From Loripinus fragilis (taxonomy: Eukaryota; Mollusca; Bivalvia; Lucinida; Lucinidae): DNA of 64,000 nucleotides. The position numbers and the translations under genes are program-made. Within the stretch, counting starts at the first letter, position 1. Each line of letters begins with the position of its first letter. The stretch covers positions 62,001 to 126,000 of the forward strand of contig CAXHUL010000540.1 of assembly GCA_964019695.1 (NCBI GenBank), given 5' to 3'. The notes below the pieces were generated by a model. That model saw only the letters and a list, made by a program, of their open reading frames with translations, was not told the origin of the DNA and searched no databases. Shown here in pieces: positions 56,341 through 64,000 of this stretch.

Positions 56341-56925
56341 CGCTCTCTAACATTTGTAATTTCTAAGCGCGCCAACATGCAAACTGTGTTTATTTTTCTT
56401 TGTTAGAGTAAAGAAAAGACTTAACATTCTGCTCGTTTCATCGAATAGAGCAGAATATTTGTTTAGTCGGTACTAGCATTAACAAAGGTTGTGGTCATGC
56501 ACGGACTGAGAATGATCCGGTATTTGTGAACGAAGTGTCGTGAAAAATCAGTTCTAAGGCGGCTTCACAGACGTGAGCAACACACAAAATTTTGTATAGA
56601 TTCGAGCAAGAGATCTTGCCGTGTTGATTTGCACGTCGTCATTGCTATTTGGTATACTGCACTGTTTAAAATCACAGCAAGTTTTCGCCAAACAAAAAAT
56701 AGAAAGTTTGGTGTCATGTGGGCTGGACGGCAGGTACTTCGGCAATGAGAAGATCTAAGGGTTAAGTAAGCTGTGTTACTGGCAGGACTTTTACAAGCAC
56801 TTCTTAAATAGATCTCATCAAGGTCTACAACGTCCTTCCATGTCACGCTGCTCATTTGCTCACATTAAAGCGCGCCAACATGCAAACTGTGTTTGTTTTC
56901 TTTGTTAGAGTAAAGAAAAGACTAC
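56340..56925. repeat. Locally rearranged repeat block
   Basis: GCGCGCCAACATGCAAACTGTG..GTTAGAGTAAAGAAAAGACT occurs at 56368-56420 and 56871-56923. AATCTATACAAAATTTTGT (56323) is inverted at 56585. The 51.74-kb duplication lies inside. Minus-strand open frames at 56565-56855 could be remnants of a gene or element; no family recognised. Confidence 0.5.
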
Positions 56926-57276
56926 GGATGTCAATACATAAAGTTACCAAAATCTGCTTTATATCACTCCCAGACGTCATATAATAAAAGTTTTAAAACA
57001 TTTTTGTCTCAGAACTCAGCAGTGATAAGTGCCAAAAGTCAATTGGCATTTCATAGGAAAAAGGAACTCATTTATATCTAAATTGTAGTGCGATGGGCAA
57101 TTTCGTAAGGATGCTAGCTTGTCAACTATTTGCATGTTTGGTAGTACTTTATAATTTTATTGTCGTCTGTTGACTTTAATCATTTTTTCTTCAAATATAT
57201 TCTCTCAGGAACACTATTAGAATGTCAAGCGGTTTGGGCCCATATAGGTGAGGAGAGTATTATATGACATTTTGGC

Positions 57277-57762
57277 TACTGTAAAGGCGGCACCTCATGA
57301 ATGAGTAATTAGGACTGGTCAATCTTAGACATACGTAAAAGCTGAAAATGAGGCGTGGTTTTATTCAAAAGTAACTGTATCATATTGCGCCATTATCTCA
57401 GTATAGACGTAAAACACATTAGACGCCAGCAAAACAACTGCATCTGAAAAGCAAACTGCAAAAATTGTGGACCCAGATCAGACTGTTCCAACATAAGCAG
57501 TCTGATCAGGGTCCACACTGTTTGTCTATGAGGCTTCAAATATTTTAGTGAACGACGAAAAAACATACATTTTGTGATTATGCGCTTTAAGGGTTAATAA
57601 ATGTAAGTTCATAGTATATACGGTTAGGATTTTAATGAAATGCACACACGTTTGCGCGGCCAAAACAATTTATTAATTCTAGAACCTATTTTACCTTGTT
57701 TAGTAGATGAAAGAGCCGAACCACGCCCAGATATGAATTTTTAAGTTGCCGCCTTTACAGTA
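57277..57762. mobile_element. 486-bp TIR element with nested family C MITE
   Basis: Perfect 16-bp termini TACTGTAAAGGCGGCA and inverse. A subterminal pair AGGCGTGGTTTT / GAACCACGCCC is also inverted. A family C copy occupies about 57405-57597. Confidence 0.75.
57405..57597. mobile_element. Family C MITE, copy 2 (nested)
   Basis: Centre GTGGACCCAGATCAGACTG with inverse CAGTCTGATCAGGGTCCAC; right end GCGCTTTAAGGGTTAA matches family C; the left end is eroded. Confidence 0.65.
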
Positions 57763-57950
57763 AGCGAAAAGTCTATTAATACATGTGATAACTTTCAAGA
57801 TACGATTGCGAAGGCCATCATGACCATTGATTGCACTTTTTGTGGATTGGGGTGTAGTACGGCTATGAAGTGCATGTATGTAAGAAGATTTATGTAATTC
57901 GGGAGGGACAGCATTTTGGTCATTAAGAGTTGCTATGCCTTTAACCCTTA

Positions 57951-58175
57951 ATGCGCCAATCGTCTGCTTTTCTCGTCTGCTGGAGTGTTTAATAAGCCTC
58001 TATGGCAAACAGTGTGGACCCAGATCAGACTGCTCCTATAGGAGCGGTCTGTTCTGGGTCCACGCTGTTTGCTTCTTTACTTAATTTGTCAGTAATGTTA
58101 GGCAATTATTTGCAGCAGACGACTTCAGCAGATGGCATTTTCAGATGCATTTTTTCTTGGCGCTTTAAGGGTTAA
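57951..58175. mobile_element. Family C MITE, copy 3 (best preserved)
   Basis: TTAACCCTTAATGCGCCAAT at the left and TTGGCGCTTTAAGGGTTAA at the right, with TCGTCTGCT / AGCAGACGA subterminal and a central GACCCAGATCAGACTGCTCC hairpin. TTAA at 57951-57954 and 58172-58175. Confidence 0.8.
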
Positions 58176-58612
58176 AGTATTTAAAAGACTTGTTTTTCCC
58201 TTCATATTCATCTCTGTATATGATTTTATTAGACTCAAGTGTGAGAAGAGTAGCATTACGGTTGGAGGAGATAAATGTTTAAGAGCGGGCTCGCGTCATC
58301 AGTATTCAGAAGATAGGATCCCAGCTTTAAGCTTATCATCTATGATGTCATAGAAGTGTTGCTTAGAGCTTCGAATCTCAGTACTAACATCGTTGTCCAG
58401 TGTCTTAAGTTTTCTTTAGTGACGTTCCAAGTTGGTTTGATTGGCGTTTCTGTTTATTCCTCTGCGTTTAAACGGATCTTGTTTTGCAAGGTGATTCAGT
58501 GTTTCAAACCTTAATAGTGATATTGGCCATACTATACTTTGCATAAGACACAGTTGCATGATTTATATTATGCAGCGTAAATGGCAATATATTTCGTCCC
58601 AGTCGAATACAG

Positions 58613-58640
58613 AAGTAAGTGAGTATGACCAGGAAAACTT
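58613..58640 (-). repeat. Minimal family A 3'-end fragment
   Basis: AAGTAAGTGAGTATGACCAG and the next few bases equal the inverse of the family A 3' end. Confidence 0.4.
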
Positions 58641-58794
58641 ACCAAGCAAGAGCTCTAAATTCCCATTATTAAATATCCAAATATGCCTTGTCAAAGGTAT
58701 GCATGGCCTTAATTCGAAACATTCGGCTTCCAATATGTCAGATATTTAACATACTCTCTACATTATAATGTACAAATGAAAGATGGTGATTGAG

Positions 58795-59040
58795 ATAATT
58801 GAGCCGCGACATGATATTACCAACAATGTGGTATATGCGACCAGCAAAGCCTCAGATCAGCCTGCGCATACGCGCAGTCTGATCAGAGTCTTTGCTTGTC
58901 GCTCGACTATTCTGTGACTGTTAAGCTACTGGCTGAACACCATTTGGAGTTTCTAAGCTTAAAAGGAGGCTGCACAGGCTCGTTTGAGTCTATACTTGTC
59001 AATATGACACAATGTTGGAAATCACATGTCGTGGCTCATA
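58795..59040. repeat. Family E repeat, single unit
   Basis: CCAACAATGTGGTATATGCG, CAGCAAAGCCTCAGATCAGC, CTGCGCATACGCGCAGTCTG and AATGTTGGAAATCACATGTC match 30928-31345. Confidence 0.65.
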
Positions 59041-60465
59041 ATCAAATAGTTTAGAGAGTTCTTAGAAAGAACTGGGAGAAATACAGTACGTGGTGGACCT
59101 GGGTTGGAATGGATATCACCAGGACAGAGAAGCAGGACTGTAAACTATGCAGAGAAAGCTGTGACGAGAGGTGTCAGTAAGCATTTTAGTGTGAACTGGG
59201 CATTTGTTCCTGACTAAATAAATGACCTGAACAAACTGCGTTTAAACGGCATTAGTTGACACACCGGGACTAAATTTCGAGTTCCAGGGGTGCAATGCAA
59301 TATCCATTAAATCATAGAATATAAACACTTTATGTGACAATTTACAGTTAAAAGTAGAAGTAGTGATGTTGCCCTTCTCTAATCAGAGAGTGTGGACGAA
59401 ATATTTGTTTTAATTGACTTAGCTCAAATCTAACATTGTCTACATACTATTTTTGATCTTGCAATGTTATGTCTTCTGAAGTCTCGTTCAAAACATTAGT
59501 TCTGGAATAGTTTACCAGCTGACGTGAGAATGTAGCCAACTGTATTATAATGGAAGACAAGTGTGATCATACTATATAGTGTTCTAGTATTTTGTTATCA
59601 TACCTTTGGCAGGTCTAGTCAATGCATGAAAAGAATGGTTCTAACCTAAACGTGTACTTGTGTTGTCTTTGCACAATTTATTGGTCCCAACTCAACTCAT
59701 GTAAATTGGTAGGTTTAAAGCCCCTGCATCCTTTTATCAGGATAGAGATTGGATGTTTTGTCTGTCAATGAGTGACAAAACCTATCAATAAAGTCCATTA
59801 AATAAAATGTCAACCTGCCTTGGTAATCTCGGTTACTGGCATTCTCCATTCTTTGACGGACAGTCAAGACATTCAAGCTGACATATGCAAATTTAAAATC
59901 AAGTGGAGCACCTATTTACCATATGAAGGGCACGGAAACTGCATGTGCCCAAGTGAACAGGTGTTTCAAACCAGAAGGTTTTAGCTGTGTCCTTACACCA
60001 TATTAGATTAATTTCATCACAATCTATTCCTAGAAATAGCAATTGTGCATGGATAAATATGTGGTAGAGTCTTGGATTTTCTTCATACAAATAATAATAA
60101 TATCGGGGATGCGGGCATGCTTTAATGCTCTTAGGATCAATCCTAATGCTGTCTGAAAAAGCATGCAGGAAATACCCACTGCTTTAGCCCATAGTCGCTC
60201 CAGTAGATGTCCTGGTCCAGAGGTTATAAAAAATTTCATGAGGTGGAATTTATCCAATTTATAATGTTCAAATGCCAACAATTGTTGACATTTTAACATT
60301 TATTAGCAGGATGAATACAGCATCTAAGAGTTTTAAAGCAAGAAAAACCTATATTTTCCAACATTTTAGTTTTCCTGGGCACTAGGAACATCTGACTTGA
60401 GTAAATTTATAAGTATGAAAATACTTTATAGAAAACTAAAAGAAGAGAGACAGTGTCATCTAACA
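59041..60465. other. AT-rich intergenic DNA
   Basis: Short ORFs on both strands (for example 60030-60299 minus) have no motif or splice support. Nothing recognised. Confidence 0.35.
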
Positions 60466-60468
60466 AAA

Positions 60469-60611
60469 CAACTGGTGCATTTTTTTTGGTTAACATCAGT
60501 TTTTTTATAGTCAACCCTCGAAAGTGATTTTCACCAAGGCGAAGCCTCGGTAAACATCACTATTCTCGTGTAGACAAATCCTGATGTTAACCTCAAAAGA
60601 ATGCACCAATT
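60469..60611. mobile_element. Foldback element (143 bp)
   Basis: CAACTGGTGCATTTTTTTTG and CAAAAGAATGCACCAATTG close it; GGTTAACATCAG / CTGATGTTAACC and GTGATTTTCACC..GGTAAACATCAC form the stem. Confidence 0.65.
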
Positions 60612-61649
60612 GTATAATGACAGTTTAAGCTAAAGAAATAAGACTTTAAAACATCTTATTACTTGAATTACTCATACACTAAGCAAAATTTCTAATTGGT
60701 TACTTTTTTTAATTCATTATTTCTGTCCAAGCGCTAATAACATTGAACTGGAAGTTTGCCTAAATATGTCTAGGTTAATGGGCAAAAGTTTAGCGGTCTT
60801 TCAGACAAGTAGTCTTTCAATCCTCATTTTTGGTTAAATGCAATTTTTTAAAGAAAAATTGTTTTCAGTAAAGTTTTATATCAAGTTTAAGTGCAGATGG
60901 TAATACACTGGTCTATCAGATTAAAAAAACACAAAACACTTGACATTTTGACTAAAGTAGATTTTTTACACATTTTTTTTAAAATATCACATTTTTCGAG
61001 ATTTTTAAAATTCAGCAGTAGCTCGTGCTAAAATTGTTGTATGCATTTTATTTCATCTGAACAAGAATGGTCTAACAGAATAGAACTTGATTCGCCCATT
61101 TTGTGATGACAAACATTTCACTGCTGCTGTGCATTTCCAGATTGAATGTAAAACTTAAAAAATCAATTTGACGGCACTTTGTATTTTTTTCAATTTCCAA
61201 ATTAGAACAATGACCTCTAGTAGTAATGAATAAACACTGAAAATTTCAATGCCGTGTTGCAGATAATTAGGTGTATAGAACAGTGCGAACTTCCTAAGTA
61301 AATTGCATGCATAAAGCTGAATTTCTATGATTTAGCTGCTGGTAGTGTTTGTCTTCATGCTATTAAGTAACAGAAACGAGGAGTCCGAGTGAAGCAATAC
61401 AATTGAAGCTTGTTCATCTTAAATCACGGACGGCAGTAACATCTTAAATCACGGCCGCCAGTAACATCTTCAAACAAACAAAAATACAAATGGATAGCGT
61501 CTCTGTGGAATATTTAATATTGTAGAAAAAATGTGCTTTTTGGAAATGATGGTACCTTTACTCTACCATCGTCTATGCAAGAAGTACCGGTCATTTTTAA
61601 ATGAAATGAACTGCAGATAATTTACCCTTTTAAAATAGTCAGTCATTGT

Positions 61650-62235
61650 GACTAACATATTTTACTTTTACATCTGCTCTGTGAATTTGTTCACAATGTT
61701 TTAGATCTTACCTTACTAACATCCTCGTTTGGCTTGAGGAAAAACCAAAGTCTTAAGTCAGGTATTAAACAACACTATCCCCAATTTAAGGAACAATTTT
61801 GGTATGTACCATTTAAGTCAAATATTTGCTGGTGGTGGATGTCCTACTGTTTTTGGAACTACGCCTCATAGATCTGCAATTTTGTCACCAAGTTTCTAAA
61901 ATCAGAGTTCCTATTAAAGGATATAACATATGTGAGATGGCATAAAAATGGGCAACGGTATTGTCTTGACGTTAGAGGTGATATTTCAGAAAGACTGAAT
62001 ATTTTTCACATGTTTCCCTTTAAATCTCTAGTCTTTGGTGACTCAATCTTAAAAATTATATGCATTGCTGATTATCAAGCCCATGGTTTTTTTGTTACAA
62101 ATGTTTTAAATACACTGTTTAAGTTTAACACATATTTCCTGATGCGCATTATTCTAAACTATAAATAGACACAAATAGACAAATTTAAAAAAAATTAAAT
62201 AATGTTCCTGTTAAATGTAAATACTCAAAACTAAT
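61650..62235 (+). repeat. Tandem duplication, copy 1
   Basis: GACTAACATATTTTACTTTT, TTCTAAAATCAGAGTTCCTA, TTAAAGGATATAACATATG, GCTGATTATCAAGCCCATGG and ATGTTCCTGTTAAATGTAAA reappear in the same order at 62555-63495. The frame at 61932-62168 has no known domain. Confidence 0.65.
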
Positions 62236-62554
62236 CCTAATCCAAGCGTTCCTCATACACAATGCCTATCATTGTGTCTGATTTTTCGGCAAAATAACCA
62301 TCCTCCTTCTAGCAACAAGTTCAATCATAGCACACTTATCTACTACAAGCTGAGTAAGGTCCTGCTTCACCACCACCCCCTAGAGGTTTTTGCAGACATA
62401 TCCTTTCTTAAAGAACAATCCAAACTGTATCTAATTTTTGATTACTTATATAGTCTGCGTGCTGATTGTCTTTACTACATATGAAAACTGTTTGAACAAA
62501 AATACGGCTTCCCCTGGTGGTATGTGCGTTACATGTTATTCTTTGAAAATTGTA

Positions 62555-63495
62555 ATTGTGTCTAACATTGTTTACTTTTACAACTGCTTTGTGTAGTTTT
62601 CAAAATATTTTTGGATTTGTTTTACTTACATACTCAATTGGCTAATAGAAAAAATGTTTTCTATCTTAAACATACTGTATCAAATGAGCTATTATACAAC
62701 GCTTACCCCAGTTTAATTGAGAGGCAAATTTTAGTATTACCATTTAAGTAAATGTATGTGAAAATAATTGCATCTGGTGGATATCTTAAATTTTTAGACT
62801 TTCTTGTACATATATCTGCAAGTATGTCAACAAATTTCTAAGATCAGAGTGCTTATTAAAGGATGTAACATATAAAGAATGGCATTGTAAATGAGTAAAG
62901 TCCTTGTTTGACGTAAGAGCTGATATTCAGAAAGAGTGAATATATTTCACAAATGTACTTAAAATCTCTAGTGGTGCCTAAAATTTAGTAATTATATATT
63001 AATTATATTAATTGCTGATTATCAACCTGGCCACATAGCGCAGTCGTTAATGTGTCTAACTGCAGATCAAGGGGTCACGAGTTCGATCCCGGCCTGGACC
63101 CATACTTTCATAGAGATTGATCATGAAATAGTTTATACAGCCATTATTCTCCCTTCCGCTGATTCAAGAAGGGTTGTTGTCAGCTACAAGCGAAAGTATG
63201 TGGACGAAGTACTGGTTAACTGCTTAGTCAACCTTGTCCAGGAAAAACTGTCGCTAGGTGAACTGCCCTGACCGTCCAGACACGACCATAGCTGTTGACT
63301 AGGATGTAAAGAATCAAACCAAAACCAAAATTGTTGATTATCAATCCCATTGACATATATTACAGATGCTATATATATAAAATAAACTTTTTCACATATC
63401 CATATGCATAATTCTAAAATAATTGTAGAGTCGCAAATAGAAAAGATAGTTTCGCATTTAAACAATGTTCCTGTTTAATGTAAATATTCAAAACT
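62555..63495 (+). repeat. Tandem duplication, copy 2 (interrupted by SINE)
   Basis: Same block order as 61650-62235; the run is broken by a SINE at 63026-63330 and ends where a family A copy begins at 63496. Confidence 0.65.
63026..63330 (+). mobile_element. tRNA-derived SINE with target-site duplication
   Basis: The head has an A-box-like TAGCGCAGTCGTTAA and a B box GAGTTCGATCCC (about 63079-63090) with tRNA spacing; a body of about 200 bp follows and a tail of AACCAAAACCAAAA. TTGCTGATTATCAA (63012-63025) and TTGTTGATTATCAA (63331-63344) are the flanking duplications, and copy 1 of the tandem duplication has one uninterrupted site at 62065-62078. Confidence 0.85.
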
Positions 63496-63600
63496 AAAAG
63501 TAAGTGGGTATGGTCAGGAAATAACACAATCACACGCTGCAAACCAACCCATGGCACCGTGAGGAAGAGGCAAAAAAACAATAACAGTCAGGCAGCAAAG
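63496..63600 (-). repeat. Family A 3'-end copy
   Basis: AAGTAAGTGGGTATGGTCAG, CAAACCAACCCATGGCACCG; 5'-truncated reverse copy. Confidence 0.6.
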
Positions 63601-63611
63601 TAAAGCAACCA

Positions 63612-64000
63612 AAGTAAATAAGGGTACAAAGATCAGGAATCGATACAATCAAGTACCACACCCGACCCAGGATATCAATGGGAAAGTGACAAGCTCACAG
63701 TTAGACACCACAAACGATAGCCAAGAGGTCAGCCCTTTCCCAACAGGTGGCCACAAGGCACTAATAAACAGACGGGCACAAAGGCATAGCAAACACAAGG
63801 CAGAAAAAACATTAAAGATCCACAAAAGAAGTACCGCCTTGGAACTGTCAGTAAAATATTTTACTTGAGGGCTTAAACCGGTTAAACAGTGCACCAACCT
63901 CACCCTTAGTTCAGATGTGGATCAAGACACATAGATGTTTGGTTTGCATGAAAGACCCCTAACTTATCAATGCATCATCTCCTAGAACATATAAATCAAG
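63612..64000 (-). repeat. Retroelement B 3' UTR, runs off the window
   Basis: AAAGATCAGGAATCGATACA, GTACCGCCTTGGAACTGTCA and CTTAGTTCAGATGTGGATCA match the 36.7-37.1 kb 3' UTR. Continues beyond 64000. Confidence 0.7.

Overview
The window is nuclear DNA from a repeat-rich invertebrate, most likely a bivalve mollusc. It is AT-rich, has GT-AG introns, contains a 23-base N run (an assembly gap) and is saturated with foldback elements, LINE fragments, tRNA-derived SINEs and satellites. No operons, ribosome binding sites or bacterial-type genes are present. The lineage call is inference from repeat styles and from protein fragments typical of mollusc retroelements; no phylogeny was run.

One protein-coding gene is well supported: the 3' part of a copper type II, ascorbate-dependent monooxygenase (DBH/MOXD1 family) on the + strand. 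Seven exons (2579-2745, 10705-10948, 12131-12224, 16240-16403, 20724-20811, 22489-22626, 40694-40778) join in frame through six GT-AG introns into 325 residues plus a stop. They cover the end of the N-terminal copper domain, the whole C-terminal copper domain and the C-terminal tail. Exons for the signal peptide, DOMON region and first copper-domain half lie left of the window. A 3' UTR with AATAAA follows at 40779-41284.

Nearly everything else is mobile or tandem DNA, mostly inside the introns. Intron 1 holds a 7.7-kb inverted-repeat element with TTAA at both ends (2974-10684); a second 2.46-kb foldback element with 5-bp AATAT target duplications sits inside it. Introns 2-5 carry foldback MITEs (12.4, 12.9, 15.2, 17.3, 17.8, 18.8, 19.5, 20.1 and 21.3 kb) and a degenerate LINE reverse transcriptase (13.0-14.1 kb). 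The 18-kb intron 6 holds a three-level nest (jockey-like LINE, Tc1/mariner element, inverted-repeat element filled with satellite), a 21-bp minisatellite, and several 5'-truncated copies of a second retroelement whose longest copy encodes a reverse-transcriptase tail (36.7-37.9 kb).

Downstream of the gene (41-64 kb) are a 2.6-kb degenerate minisatellite (42.6-45.3 kb), a CRE-motif cluster (50.1-50.3 kb), a 0.75-kb palindrome around a (GT)n tract (49.0-49.75 kb), a 250-bp higher-order satellite (53.7-55.1 kb), more TTAA foldback elements (57-58 kb), and a 0.9-kb tandem duplication whose second copy carries a SINE with a clear target-site duplication (61.6-63.5 kb). Two weak minus-strand exon candidates lie near 48.8 and 49.9 kb. 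The stretches 1-741, 1360-2360, 39.3-40.5 kb, 41.3-42.6 kb, 45.5-48.7 kb and 59.0-61.6 kb show little beyond AT-rich non-coding DNA.
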